DNA of 64,000 nt from Strigamia acuminata (lineage: Eukaryota > Arthropoda > Chilopoda > Geophilomorpha > Linotaeniidae): positions 54,757,369-54,821,368 of the forward strand of contig OX442314.1 of the NCBI GenBank assembly GCA_949358305.1. Reading direction: 5' to 3'. How positions within the stretch are numbered: the first letter of the stretch is position 1; each line of letters begins with the position of its first letter. The translations under genes were made by a program, and so were the position numbers. The notes beneath the pieces are model-generated. The model worked only from the letters and a program-made list of their open reading frames with translations, was not told the origin of the DNA and did not search any database. This document shows, piece by piece, positions 20,321 to 32,081 of this stretch.

Positions 20321-20761
20321 ATGTCGAAATCGGATTCAAATAATTATGCAGCCACCGCTAGCGATCGTGAAACACGTTACAAGCAAAGACAAGAACGTGA
20401 ACGTCAGGATGGAACGGTCTACGATCCACTCTTGACGCCGGAAGCTCGAATTCACGAAAACAAAGTTGAGACTAACTCGACTGAAATTCCAACAGAAGAA
20501 ACTAACCCGATTGCAAAAAAGCTCCAGTTTTCGGGCAGAGAATTCGAAGGACCAGGAACCTCTCACGGAGAGAATATTTTCACTAAATCATTCGAAAACC
20601 CACCAATCCATAGCGACCACGATCCAACCAATGAGTTAGATAAAGACGAAATTCTAATCGAAGAAAACGGACAGGACTCACCTATCCATAGTTTCGACGA
20701 TCCAAATGACCCAAACAACAGCGGATTAAACGATGAAAACGACCGTCAAAACAAATGTTGA
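20321..20761 (+). CDS. 5' ORF of the outer element (gag N-terminal remnant?)
   Basis: 146 codons beginning MSKSDSNNYAATASDRE, highly charged and low in hydrophobic residues, with repeated short phrases (SPIHSFDDP; PPIHSDHDP). No capsid or zinc knuckle is visible. It stands where gag begins, 96 bases after the LTR, and ends at the deletion junction, so it is probably the head of a gag-pol polyprotein whose middle is lost. Confidence 0.5.
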   Translation: MSKSDSNNYAATASDRETRYKQRQERERQDGTVYDPLLTPEARIHENKVETNSTEIPTEETNPIAKKLQFSGREFEGPGTSHGENIFTKSFENPPIHSDHDPTNELDKDEILIEENGQDSPIHSFDDPNDPNNSGLNDENDRQNKC

Positions 20762-21266
20762 TCGATGTAAAACGGATTCCCCTGCCAGATCTTAATCGAG
20801 AATTCACTCTTCACACCGACGCCAGTCGAATTGGCCTAGGTGCTGCGTTGCTTCAGAAGCATGACATCGACGGAGTAGTATTAGAGGTCCCGACGATGTT
20901 CATCAGCCGGAAATTACAAGCAGCCGAAAAGAATTATAATGCGACAGAGTTAGAATGTCTAGCCGTCGTCTGGGCAATCCGAAAATTCAGACCGTACCTG
21001 GAATTTACCAAGTTCAACGTACAAACCGACCACGAAGCCCTAAAATGGTTAATGGCGTTGAAGGAACCGTCCGGAAGAATGGCTCGCTGGCAGCTAGAAT
21101 TAATGGCTTGTGACTTAATCATTGAATACCGACCCGGAAAATTCAACGTCGTAGCAGACGCCCTCTCACGAGCCCCAGCTTCAGACCCCGAAGACGAGAC
21201 CGACTGCGGAGAGGATGACTCACGCCTCTTCTACTGTCCAAACCCCGTCCGAAAATGGGAATTTAA

Positions 21267-21530
21267 TGTGGAGTTTTGGGGTTTCGACAGGCGACAACGG
21301 TCGCCAGGGGGCGGGGCGGGCATACGCGAATATGTCCGATAGACGTTTTGGGGGTAGACAGCCAATTGGGGGCTGTTCCTTGTGGTCAGCCAATCAGGGC
21401 TGACCAGTCTCATATTTAAATGTAATAATTTGTAATAAAGATCACTTTGAATTTAACAAGCTAGTGTGTGCGTCGCGGACCAGCGGGTCCGCCATTTTGT
21501 TTATTTGGAGTCAGCTAGTAATAGTTTACA
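21267..21530 (+). repeat. 5' LTR of the inner element and primer site
   Basis: Ends ...AATAGTTTACA; AATAAAGATCACTTT inside is the likely polyadenylation signal. Next comes TCAGAAGTGGGAT (21531-21543), complementary to the 3' part of tRNA-Leu but offset by some five bases from the CCA end, as known for some insect Gypsy elements. Confidence 0.85.
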
Positions 21531-21730
21531 TCAGAAGTGGGATAGAAGGATTCGATGCGACGATAGATGATAAAGTAGACGAAAAAGTAGAGAAAGTGAG
21601 AGGCAACGACTGTTTTTGGCGACGGGAACGAAATTCGGGGTAACAAATAACGCGTGGATGGTTCGGGAAACGAGAGACGATTCGCCGAATAAACACGTGC
21701 TACGAAGGTTAGCCGAACTTCGAACGAGAG

Positions 21731-24700
21731 ATGGCCGACGCGGAAGCAGTATTAGCAAAAATCCAACGTAAAGAGATTCCAACGTACGAAGAATTAAACG
21801 TGCTGAGGACCCGGGAGATTAAACCACTGTTACGAGAGCGAAAAATCGTACCACAAAAGTTGAAAACAGACATGCTGGGACAGTTATGGCGCGCGATGCG
21901 TATGGAGGCGGGAATCATAGAAGAAGTAGGAAGCGACGATGAAGACGACGACGAGAAAGGCGAAGAGGAAGGCGAAGAGAAAGACGAAGAGAAAGTAGAA
22001 GACAACGATCCGGAGATAGAAGAAAACCCACCGGTACAAGCAATGATGAACGGCGGATTTAGTGCGGATCAAGTACAAGAGATGATGAAGCAAATGATGG
22101 CGTCGATGCTAGCGATGCAGACGAAACCAGAGGCGCCGAAAGAGCCGAAAGAAGTGAAAAACGCGCCAAAACTGCCACGATTTTCGGGAGACCAGAACGA
22201 GTTGCGGACAACGACGCAGTGGTTGGCGGACGTTCACGAATACGCGAAAGAATACAAGTGGACGAACGCAACCAAAGTAACGACGGCGGCGGCGGCGTTG
22301 GATGGTCCGGCGAAGGTATGGCACGAAAATTCCGGAACGACGATACGGAAATTTGACGCGTGGGAGGCCGAGTTGAAGAAGAATTTTCCGGATCAACGAC
22401 TAACATACGACGAGAAAGAAAGGTTGATTCGGGCACCGCAGAAGAACGACGAGACGGCCGAAACCTATTTACGACGGAAATGGGCCACGTGCGAAAAGTT
22501 GGGAATGACGATCGGGGACGCACAGGAATATTTGTTGGACGGGCTAAAACTCAAGACCGCCACGGCGCCAATGTATTTTCTCCAGTACCAACATATCACC
22601 GAAATCGTCCGAACGATGCGAAGCGTGGAAGCGCGGACCAAAGTCGCGATCGTCGAAACAAAAGTGAAGACGTCTACAGCGAAGCCAACCGGGAACGCGA
22701 TGATCAAGTGTTACAAATGCGGCGAGAAGGGGCACCGAAAGGAGGACTGTCCAAACGAGTTGAAGTGTTTTAAATGTCACGAGTCGGGGCATTTATCGAA
22801 CGCGTGTCCAAACGGGACAAAATGTTTTAATTGTAGCGGATTTGGGCACATGGCGAACACGTGCCCAGAGCCAAAGAAAGAGCGGAAGCAGCCATCGAAG
22901 GACAAGTTGGACGTTAAGACGAAGAAGATTTACAAGATCGAAGCCGAGGAGATGCAGCCAGAATTCGAGACCATGATGTGGGTCGATGGAAAGAAATGCA
23001 GCGCGGGAATCGATACGCAAAGCGCCGTGTGTCTAATTAGTAAGACGTTTGCGAAACGTACGAAAATCGAGGAGCCGGACTACGAATTCGTGATCGAAGG
23101 ATTTAATCAAGACGCAAGTCGCTATCGCGGGCGAACGAGATGTGATGTGGAAAGCGCAAACGTGAAATTGACGGATGTCGAGTTCTACGTGGTCGACGAC
23201 GCCAGGATGCCGACGGAAGTCTGGATAGGGAAGCCATTCTTGAAACACCCAACGATCACGATGCAGTCCGATGGAGGATACGTAACGTTCAGACCGAGGG
23301 AAGGGATGCAAGACCAAGCAGGAATTACCAGAATCGAGCCGAAAATCACTGCAGCAAAGCCGCGAGCGCTCGTGATCGACGAGAACAAAGTGGTGCCAGC
23401 CCACTCGATAAGTTTGGTGACGGTACGAGCAAAGAATCAATCAGACGGGTTGTTTTACGTAGAAAACGAACGCGCGGTGACGGATCGATTAGAAGTACCA
23501 GAAGGTTTGATCGAAGTAAAGAACGAGCGGGCAATAATGCCAATAATCAACGATGGACCGGAAGAAGTACGAGTCACACGAGGTCGAAAGCTTGGACACG
23601 TTGAAATCACCGAAGAAGAACCGTCGTTGCACCAAGTACAAGTCAAGAAAGTCGCGACGACCGAGGCGAGTCCGAGGATGCGAATAACGGCCGACGAAAT
23701 TAATTTGGGCAAATCGGTGACGCCAGAAGAGACGGAGATTGTACTGACGATGATCAACGACGAATTTCGAGACTGCTTCGCTACGAGTTTGGAGGAGGTC
23801 GGATGTTTCCCAGATCTCAAGATGGAAATCGAAGTTACAACGACAAGACCAACGAATTTGCGGCGATACCAGTATTCGGCGGCGCAACAGAAAGAAATCG
23901 ACAAAATGGTCGCCGAGTTGGAAGGAGCAGGATTCGTGACGCGATCAAAAAGTCCATTCAACAGTCCGATCGTGATGGTGCGCAAGAAAACTGGCGAATG
24001 GAGAATTTGTATTGATTTCAGGTCGCTCAACGAAATAACGGTGAAGGAACACTTTCCGTGCCCCAGGATGGATGAGTTACTCGACGGGACGCACGAATGG
24101 CGAGTCTTCCTAGTGTTCGATTTGGCGTCGGGTTACTACCAGATCGAATTGACGGCCGGAGCGCAAGAGAAAACAGCATTTTCGACAATGAACGGCAAAT
24201 ACCAGTTTGTACGGATGCCGTTTGGGTTGATAAACGCGCCGTTTGTTTTCAATCGAGTGATGGAGTTGGCGTTCGGACATTTGCCATACGAAGTACTGCG
24301 CAGATATATGGACGATCTTCTATCGGGTGCGAAAACGAACGCGGAGTTAATCGAGAAGATGCGAAAGATCTTAATCGAGGTGAGAAGATCGAAGCTCACA
24401 TTGAAGTTGAGCAAGTGCCACTTCCTCTGCGAAGAAGTACAGTTTCTCGGGCTACGACTGACGAAAGACGGCCTACGACCAGGATTCGAGAAAACAAGCG
24501 CGATCAAGAATTTTGCGAGGCCAAAAGACATACGAGGCGTAAGGAGCTTTTTGGGATTATGTGGGTATTTCCGACGATTTATCGCAGGATACGCGACAAA
24601 AACGAGAGCGCTGACGAAATTAACTCGCAAGAACGAAACGTTTGTGTGGACGACTGAGTGTGAAGCGGCGTTTCAGGGGTTAATTGGAGAATTGATTGCG

Positions 24701-26479
24701 GAGCCCGTGTTGAAGATCTACGATAACACACGACCGTGCGAGGTGCATACGGACGCATCACAAGACGGGATCGGAGCAGTGTTGATGCAGCGAGGCGAAG
24801 GAAACGATCTGCACCCGATTATCTACGCGAGTAGAACGACGACCGAATGCGAGAAGCGATATCATTCAACGGAGCTCGAGTTGATGGCGGTAGTTTGGGC
24901 AGTATTGAAATTTCGGATGTATTTGTACGGCTCGGAGTTTACGGTGGTGACAGATTGCGAGGCGGTACGGTACGGGTTGAAGAAACGGGAGTTGACGCCA
25001 CGAATCGGGAGATGGGTGTTGGCGCTTTCGGAATATAATTTCAAAGCAATACATCGACCAGGATTACTCATGGGCCACGTCGACGCCCTGAGTAGGAACG
25101 CGGAACCAGCAAGCGGCGAGGAAACGGAGATGGAACGACGGTTCAAAGTTAACCAAATTAAATTTACAGAAGGCGACTGGCTCGTGGCTGCGCAGGAAAG
25201 CGATCCCGAGTGTAAAGAGTTGAAGGACGCGCTGTCGGTAGAAGATAAAAGTTCATTGGACGAACGAATGCAGCACAAGAGTCGGGGATACAAAATCAAG
25301 AAGGGACACGTTTATTTCGAATTGACGGCAAATGGACGGCGAAGGGATGTATTGTATTTGCCCAAGATGATGCGGAGACAGATCACGAACGAAGTACATA
25401 TTGGACACGCGCATCCAGGAGTCGACGCAACGATTGAGGCGATTCGGAAGAGGTTTTGGTTCCCCAGGATGCGAAGTTACGTAAAGGCAGCCGTAGGAAC
25501 GTGCGTCGAGTGTTTGATGAGGAAGGAACCAGGAGGAAAACGGGCCGGCGAGTTGAATATTATCGAGAGACAAAGGGTGCCATTCCACACTGTTCACCTG
25601 GATCATGTGGGCCCCTTTCCGAAGAGCGGCATTGGATATCGACACATTCTGGTGGCGGTATGCAATTTTTCGAAATTGGTCTTTCTGATGCCGGTGAAAT
25701 CAACGAACGCAACGACTACGTGCAAAGAGATTCGGAAGCTGTGTGCACGAATGTGGATCCCGACGCGGATTATTACAGATCGAGGAACTGCGTTCACCAA
25801 CGCATTATTTGCAGAGATGTGCACGGAACTCGAGATTCGACACGTGCTGACTTCGACGGAAAATCCGAGAGCGAATGGACAAGTGGAAAGGATGAACCGA
25901 ACGATAGTTCCAATGTTGGCGAGCCAAACGACGAAGGACGACGGGAGCGATTGGAGCAAAGGGATTGACAAGGTTGAAATCGCGATCAACTCAAGAATCA
26001 ACCAGTCGACCAAGAAAACACCGTTGGAGGTGTTGTATGGATTCCAGCCGAGAACGATCATCGAGCCAAGATTAGCAGCGATAGTAGTCGAGGAAAACGA
26101 TGGAGACGGGACAGAAATCGAAGACATAAGAAACGAAGCATACGAAACAATGACGGAAAACCAGATCAAGCAGAAAAAGGCGTTCGATAGACATCGAGGA
26201 CCAAGCCGGACATACGAGGTCGGAGATGTGGTCGTCGTACGAAGGAAAGCGATCGCAATACAAGGCAAAGCAGGGAAACTCAGTAATCTATACCGAGGAC
26301 CATTGCGAGTAAGTCGGCGAATTTCGAGCACAGTGTACGAGGTTACGAGTCTTGAGAACCCACCTCGATACAAAACGACCGCACCAATCGACCAGATGAA
26401 GAAGTGGACATTCGAGGACGACGCAGCATCGGGAGCCGAAGACGAGTTAACAGGTGTCGGCGGGGGCGCCGACATTTAG
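21731..26479 (+). CDS. Gag-pol polyprotein of the inner Gypsy element
   Basis: 1,582 residues from the first ATG after the primer site. Acidic N-terminal region (about 70-100), capsid-like section (150-310), three zinc knuckles at about 330-385 (CYKCGEKGHRKEDC, CFKCHESGHLSNAC, CFNCSGFGHMANTC), an aspartic protease (AGIDTQSAVCLIS, where the usual DTG or DSG reads DTQ), reverse transcriptase with FDLASGYYQI and RRYMDDLLSG, RNase H (HTDASQDGIGAVL; ELELMAVVWAV; VVTDCEAV), integrase with H-H-C-C zinc site (HIGHAHPGV ... CVECLMRK) and Asp-Asp-Glu in HLDHVGPF, IITDRGTAF and NGQVERMNR, then a C-terminal GPY-like segment (YRGPLRVSRRI). Gag and pol are one frame, with no frameshift. Likely active except for the odd protease motif. 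Confidence 0.95.
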   Translation: MADAEAVLAKIQRKEIPTYEELNVLRTREIKPLLRERKIVPQKLKTDMLGQLWRAMRMEAGIIEEVGSDDEDDDEKGEEEGEEKDEEKVEDNDPEIEENPPVQAMMNGGFSADQVQEMMKQMMASMLAMQTKPEAPKEPKEVKNAPKLPRFSGDQNELRTTTQWLADVHEYAKEYKWTNATKVTTAAAALDGPAKVWHENSGTTIRKFDAWEAELKKNFPDQRLTYDEKERLIRAPQKNDETAETYLRRKWATCEKLGMTIGDAQEYLLDGLKLKTATAPMYFLQYQHITEIVRTMRSVEARTKVAIVETKVKTSTAKPTGNAMIKCYKCGEKGHRKEDCPNELKCFKCHESGHLSNACPNGTKCFNCSGFGHMANTCPEPKKERKQPSKDKLDVKTKKIYKIEAEEMQPEFETMMWVDGKKCSAGIDTQSAVCLISKTFAKRTKIEEPDYEFVIEGFNQDASRYRGRTRCDVESANVKLTDVEFYVVDDARMPTEVWIGKPFLKHPTITMQSDGGYVTFRPREGMQDQAGITRIEPKITAAKPRALVIDENKVVPAHSISLVTVRAKNQSDGLFYVENERAVTDRLEVPEGLIEVKNERAIMPIINDGPEEVRVTRGRKLGHVEITEEEPSLHQVQVKKVATTEASPRMRITADEINLGKSVTPEETEIVLTMINDEFRDCFATSLEEVGCFPDLKMEIEVTTTRPTNLRRYQYSAAQQKEIDKMVAELEGAGFVTRSKSPFNSPIVMVRKKTGEWRICIDFRSLNEITVKEHFPCPRMDELLDGTHEWRVFLVFDLASGYYQIELTAGAQEKTAFSTMNGKYQFVRMPFGLINAPFVFNRVMELAFGHLPYEVLRRYMDDLLSGAKTNAELIEKMRKILIEVRRSKLTLKLSKCHFLCEEVQFLGLRLTKDGLRPGFEKTSAIKNFARPKDIRGVRSFLGLCGYFRRFIAGYATKTRALTKLTRKNETFVWTTECEAAFQGLIGELIAEPVLKIYDNTRPCEVHTDASQDGIGAVLMQRGEGNDLHPIIYASRTTTECEKRYHSTELELMAVVWAVLKFRMYLYGSEFTVVTDCEAVRYGLKKRELTPRIGRWVLALSEYNFKAIHRPGLLMGHVDALSRNAEPASGEETEMERRFKVNQIKFTEGDWLVAAQESDPECKELKDALSVEDKSSLDERMQHKSRGYKIKKGHVYFELTANGRRRDVLYLPKMMRRQITNEVHIGHAHPGVDATIEAIRKRFWFPRMRSYVKAAVGTCVECLMRKEPGGKRAGELNIIERQRVPFHTVHLDHVGPFPKSGIGYRHILVAVCNFSKLVFLMPVKSTNATTTCKEIRKLCARMWIPTRIITDRGTAFTNALFAEMCTELEIRHVLTSTENPRANGQVERMNRTIVPMLASQTTKDDGSDWSKGIDKVEIAINSRINQSTKKTPLEVLYGFQPRTIIEPRLAAIVVEENDGDGTEIEDIRNEAYETMTENQIKQKKAFDRHRGPSRTYEVGDVVVVRRKAIAIQGKAGKLSNLYRGPLRVSRRISSTVYEVTSLENPPRYKTTAPIDQMKKWTFEDDAASGAEDELTGVGGGADI

Positions 26480-26492
26480 TCGGATGACCGAG

Positions 26493-26756
26493 TGTGGAGT
26501 TTTGGGGTTTCGACAGGCGACAACGGTCGCCAGGGGGCGGGGCGGGCATACGCGAATATGTCCGATAGACGTTTTGGGGGTAGACAGCCAATTGGGGGCT
26601 GTTCCTTGTGGTCAGCCAATCAGGGCTGACCAGTCTCATATTTAAATGTAATAATTTGTAATAAAGATCACTTTGAATTTAACAAGCTAGTGTGTGCGTC
26701 GCGGACCAGCGGGTCCGCCATTTTGTTTATTTGGAGTCAGCTAGTAATAGTTTACA
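26493..26756 (+). repeat. 3' LTR of the inner element
   Basis: Identical along its whole length, as far as I can read, to 21267-21530. The gag-pol stop lies 13 bases before it. Confidence 0.95.
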
Positions 26757-28770
26757 TTAAAAAACTAAACGAATTACCCAAGGAGAAACTCGAGTCAGGA
26801 GACCAAAATTATTACAATTATTGGCTCCGAGCGTACCAGTCTGTCAAGGACGCTCACCCAAATTACGAGCTAACGATAGAACCTCGAATCTCCGACAAGT
26901 ACGTTCGAGCATTCGTCGCCCACGTAAGCAAGGGGACGAACAGCAAGCCGCCCACCAGGGACGAATTAATAGCCGCCCAAATGACAGACGACTTCTGTAA
27001 AACTTATCGAGACTTCATCACAGATAAAAAATTTCCCGACAAGAATTTCGACGAAATCCAACGCGAAGAATTCGAAAGAGAAGCCTCCACGTACTTAATC
27101 GAGGATGGACTTCTACTAAAACACCACCCAAATTTCCGCGATGATCTGACGGAGACAGGTACTTCGATGAAAGTCGTTATACCCAGGAGTCTACTAACAA
27201 GGTTTCTGTGGATGGTCCACGGACACCCACTCGCCGGACATTCTGGAGTGGCCAGAACAATCTACCGTGCGAACCAACTCTATTTTTGGCCCAAAATGAC
27301 CCGAGATATTGTTCGTTTCATTCACCACTGCCCCAGATGCCAAGCGTGCAAACCTAGAACGCCCAAGAATTACGAAAGAATCTCACTCGGCCCCTTCGCA
27401 CCCTTCGACTGCTGGAGCGTGGATTTAATGGGCCCGAAACCCACGTCATCCAATAAAAACAAATATATTTTAGTAATCATGGATGTCGCGACCGGATGGC
27501 CCGAACTCTTTCCAATGGAGAGACCAACTAAGCAGAAAATTATTCGATGCTTGTACGAAGTGGCGCTTCATTTCGGATTCCCTCGGAAACTAATTTCCGA
27601 TAATGGACCACAGTTTGCGTCAAATTTGTATAAAGACTTCTGTAAAAAATTCGACATCGAGACATCATATACATCAACCTATAATCCACGGGCCAATCCC
27701 GTCGAAAGGTTAAATCGCGATATAAAATATGCACTGGCAATTTTCACCGATGTTCACTCCAGCTGGGACGAATATCTTCGTGAAATTGCCTTCAGCATCC
27801 GCACAACGATCTCGAGGAACCGCAAATTTTCTCCCGCGTTTCTAAACTTCGCGCGGGAACTCAGAGTACCCTGGGACCCGCGAATACCGGAGGAAATATT
27901 GGAAATTGATCCCGAGAAGCCTCATATTTATGTCGATAGATTGGAGCAAATAATTTCGGCCACTTATCAACACATGATGTCTCACATATTCGATATGAGA
28001 GATCGTATTAGCATTGCTGGAAAGGATCGGCCCTTCTGCAATTTTAAAGTCAATGACCTCGTCTGGAAGGACACACATATTCAGTCCAGCGCCGATAAGG
28101 GGATCCACGCAGGCCTAGCGGACAAACGCGACGGCCCGTACGTCATACTCGAAGCCCACGGCGGAAACGCTTTCAAACTAAAAAGATTGGCAGACAACGT
28201 TAATTTTAGATCGATCCACGCCCGAGAATTAACTCCATACTTACCTGAGTTTCCTCAAGAGGCTTGGACGGAATATCAGACGAAACCAGCGCAAAATCCA
28301 ATTATTCGCGACATGTTTTTAGATGAACAAACTGGCCCAACCAATTTAGTTCAAGATGAGTTACACGAAGCGGCCGACGCCCCGGATGAGATTTCGGAGA
28401 GGGAGGAAATAGTCGAAGAATCTCCTAAAAAAGGAAAGCAATCAAACAAAAATAAGACTACAAGAATCCTCAAACCTGATAAAATATACGGTATGCGTCG
28501 ACACAAGCCAAACCCGTTCATAAAAGACGGGAAACTCGTCGGAAAACAATAAGCGACTCCAGCCATTGTCTCAAACAATCGATAAAAACAACCACAGGGG
28601 GGACACCTGTTACGTCCCACAATGCGTCTTAATTGGCCAAACCAATCAAAGACGACATGAGACTAATAGTTAACCTCTAACCCGACCCACACTTATCACT
28701 GTCATCTCCGACGAAGCGACGATCACCTCGAGGCAGCCGTAAATCAAAGTATCAAATTAATTTCCGAAAA

Positions 28771-31700
28771 ATGAGAAATGATTGGAAGAAAGAAATTGAA
28801 CGGGCCGTAAACAACGCTTCCGAGGATGACGATGAAGATCAAGTGGATTTGTTACAAATAATAGTAAACAACGAAGAGGGAAATTGGGACGAACCCAATG
28901 AACCCGCTGTCCAACCCGACGTAAGTAAAAAATAGAAAAAATTCAATTATCGATAATCAAAAATACGAAATAAGTTCATGGACTGACCACGAACGAAGAA
29001 ATAATTTAACTTTAAGTGACAAATTGTCAAAATTGATCAAATACCGAAAGAAAAATTAACTTCAAGACACGTGGTCGAAAAGCACATGGCCGACCATGAC
29101 GCCATCTTGTGTTAGACGAAAGAATCTCTAAAGAAAAATATGACGAATTAATTAACGTTCCTAATATATTCATTAATATTCTAATATTTAGGACGGATAT
29201 CGCACCACGTGGGGACAAATCGACCCGAAAAGAGTTTCCGCCGGCAGCCTATGGCGCGAGGTCATCCCCATACTTTTCCGCCAAGCGCTGGAAGAGTCAG
29301 TCAACTTCGAGCCATGGAAAATTCGCCTTTTATTGTCCCGTGCGATCAGCCGCTACTGGTCCAGCCAGCAAACGTTGATCCACTACATGCCGCGCCAATA
29401 TCAAGCAGCATTACGGGCTGTTATCTCGAGAAATATGGACCCGCCGGCGCCAATCCCGAATCCACTAATCCGAGCCGCCTTTCCTGACAACCAGCGAGGA
29501 TGGGACGTTTACGAACAATGGCGCGACGCCGAAACAGATGAAGAAAAACACCAGATTCATATGGCGTACTACGAGGAGGTGAGGCGGACCGCTCATGACG
29601 AAGTTTTCGAGTATCTACAGCCGGACGGTTACTCGACCGAAGAAATTAAGATTTGGCTCCAACAGATCCGCGAAGACCGGCCCGACCGCCCAGACTGGAG
29701 ACCGAGGCACGGATTCATCACCTCGCAGCGAGCAATGCACCAATTGCATTTTTTGGGATTTTTTGGTCGCAAACGCCAGAAGGCCGAGAAACGTCTCTCC
29801 AACGAGCACGACGAAGGAGGCTGCTCAGCGAAGAAACAATGCCTGGACAAGCCAAGCACTTCCAGCAGCACACAGAGTAAGAAACCCGCGACAAAGAAAC
29901 GCCTGGCCAAACCAAGCGCTTTCTCTCGCCTAGGAAAAACGGAGGCCCCACCAACATCGCGATTTCAATCTAGGGACGCCCCGTCAACCAGCCGTAGAAG
30001 AGAAAATGTACGCGAACGCCCCGACCGCCGAGAAGATCAACGCCGACGCGATAGGAACCAAGAAAATTGGGACGATTATCGTAGAAATTACTTTCGACGG
30101 CGGGAGGAAAACAAAGAGTCTTGGAACAGACACCGAGAAGAGTTCCTACGTGAACGTGATGAGAAAGCCCGACGTGAACGAGAGAACCTCTGTCTTCAAG
30201 ACGAACGAAGAAGGAGAGGATCAGAGAGTCGCGCACGTTCATGGAAAGCGTATCGTGAAGAGGAAATACGACAGCGAGATAGGAGACGCTACGAAGATAC
30301 CAAATCGATTCGGGACAGTCCCGAACCGATGAAGATCGACGACGAAATAATTATCGACGAGGTCCCTGAGCAGAAAAAGATGTATACTCAGGCGGATCTC
30401 CTCGCAGTGGTTATGAAATACCAACAAATGCAGCCGAAACCGATCTACCGCCCAACTCCCTCGACCGCCTCGAGTCTAGAAACGGCGCCAAGCGCTTTCA
30501 TCAAGCCGGAACTCTCGAAGACAGGAAGCGTAACCTCCAGCGTCAGCCTCCCAAGCGCCTTTCGCAAGAAAGTGATAATCGGCGCACCGACACTGAGTTC
30601 TGAAGAACAACTCAAACATCGAGAAGCCCGCTTTGGACCAGCCAAAGTCGAACCTCTCCCAACTATCCCCGAAGCTTCAACTTCAACGAGAACTCCAATT
30701 GTTTGGGACAAGCCCGAACCGGAAAGATCAAGACGTCTAGTCAGATCTGTGCCTCAACCAACGACATCCACGGGACCCAATCCGATGTCGCCAGCCCCAG
30801 CCGTCATCCAAGCCTCGACTCCAATCAACCCTTCGGAGGTAACGCTGCAACAGTTTCTGGAGGTGACGACCGTGGAGCAAGCTAGAGCGCTTTTGTGCGA
30901 GATGGACTCCTACCAACAAAACGTGATCCAAAACGTCATCACAAATCTTCAGCGGATCTCGATTGAATATACACAGAACAAAAATCGGGATCATCCAAAT
31001 TGGAATACGAGGATCGTAGTTGCCATTACCGACTTGATGTCGATTTTGCTGGCCGCCGCCACCTTCCGAAACGCACGTGTTGCTGTAGCAGCCTGGATCG
31101 TGGTGGCCCACGAGGGTTTCCAAGTTCCGCCGGCTCTCGTAGACAGCTGGACACGTCTGGTGCCCTCTGCGGCAGTAATTCGAGCCCAAATGGTGGCCCA
31201 GGACCCGGATCCAGAGGCCTCCTACCAGAACGTTCGAGCGATAATTCAACGCTCGCTCCCGTCACCTTCGGCGGCCACGCCAACCGCAGAGACTCCGGTT
31301 CCCAGGGATCCGACGCCTCCTCCTCCGCCCCCGCCGAGGGAGAAGGGACCCTCCGAGCCACTGGCCGAACCAGTCCCGCTCAAGAAGAAGGAACCCAAGA
31401 AAAAGATGCTCCTCCCAAAATCGAGCAAGAAGGTTCCAAAGACGACAGAGCCTCAAATCGCCGCCAGACTCAGGATGTACTTCCCAGGGTTGTCCTTTAC
31501 GAAGGACACGGAGGCAAAACTACTCCAGTCTCCAGATCGTGGCTATTCTCTTTACGTCTGGATGAAGGACGCTATCGAAGCCGGAGCCGGAGGCGAGCGC
31601 TTCATCCAACATCAACGACTACTCCGAGCCCATCGCGCACCAACCAGCATCGCCGAGGCCCAAAGAATCCACCACACCAATCAAGGTATGTCGGCCTTCC

Positions 31701-31882
31701 TGCCACCAATTTGGGCCCACGAACGAACGGGAAATCCGCTGGAAGCGCCGGGACACCTACGTTTCTACTTGAATGAGAGCGAAGACCCCTCGGACTACTC
31801 TTCAAGACTGACCACATCTCCCAACCTGGACGAACCAAGTTCGGAAAATAAGCCGAGTTATGCCGATAACTTGAAGAAATAA
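28771..31882 (+). CDS. Spliced 3' ORF of the outer element, unknown function
   Basis: Exon 1 (28771-28920, 50 codons, MRNDWKKEIERAVNNASEDD...) ends GAC/GTAAGT. An acceptor ATTTAG at 29186-29191 resumes the frame at 29192, giving a 271-bp AT-rich intron and a product of about 946 residues. After an acidic start the protein has a helical region with several Trp and Tyr, a very Arg/Glu-rich middle (RRERENLCLQDERRRRGSE and similar), a Pro/Ser/Thr-rich section (PTPPPPPPPREKG) and a second folded-looking region near the end. No retroviral domain, signal peptide or membrane helix is visible. It lies between integrase and the 3' LTR, the env position. The frame is intact though the pol part is not. 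Confidence 0.65.
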
Positions 31883-32081
31883 GTAATTAGAAATCGTGAC
31901 GAGAAGACTGTCTTCTCCAAACTAGGAAATTATTATTATTTGTTTGCGTATCAATTATTTAAGAATGTAAAATATTTTATTCACCATTCATCATCATTTA
32001 AATAAAAAGATTATTTTATGATTAGATATTGTTCCTCCTTTTATTTAAGGGACCCCGATGATTTATTCTCGGGGAGGGACG

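Larger units (their letters stand above)
21267..26756 (+). mobile_element. Inner Ty3/Gypsy retrotransposon, full length
   Basis: 5,490 bp with identical 264-bp LTRs (21267-21530, 26493-26756) running from TGTGGAG to GTTTACA, flanked by TTAA (21263-21266 and 26757-26760). One long gag-pol ORF fills the inside without a stop. It is GC-rich compared with its surroundings. All these point to a very recent insertion; it is structurally complete. Confidence 0.95.
20755..28552 (+). pseudogene. RNase H and integrase of the outer element, split by the nested element
   Basis: Segment 20755-21266 encodes RNase H: FTLHTDASRIGLGAALLQ, TELECLAVVWAIRKF and VQTDHEALKWL give the Asp-Glu-Asp set. Segment 26761-28552 (after the TTAA duplication) carries the linker, the zinc-binding HGHPLAGHSG ... 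CPRCQAC, and integrase Asp-Asp-Glu in WSVDLMG, LISDNGPQF and NPVERLNRD, then a basic C-terminus. The two parts are in register once the insert and one TTAA are discounted, so the insertion is the only break here. The usual GQ before VER is missing (ANPVER), an oddity that may have reduced activity. Confidence 0.88.

Noticed and set aside
22059-26475. Many long minus-strand frames within the inner Gypsy element
   Set aside because: The strong codon bias of gag-pol keeps the other frames open; none has a domain.
29333-29336. Start of the outer element 3' ORF at a TTG
   Set aside because: TTG is not a usual eukaryotic start; the spliced reading from the ATG at 28771 explains the open frame better.
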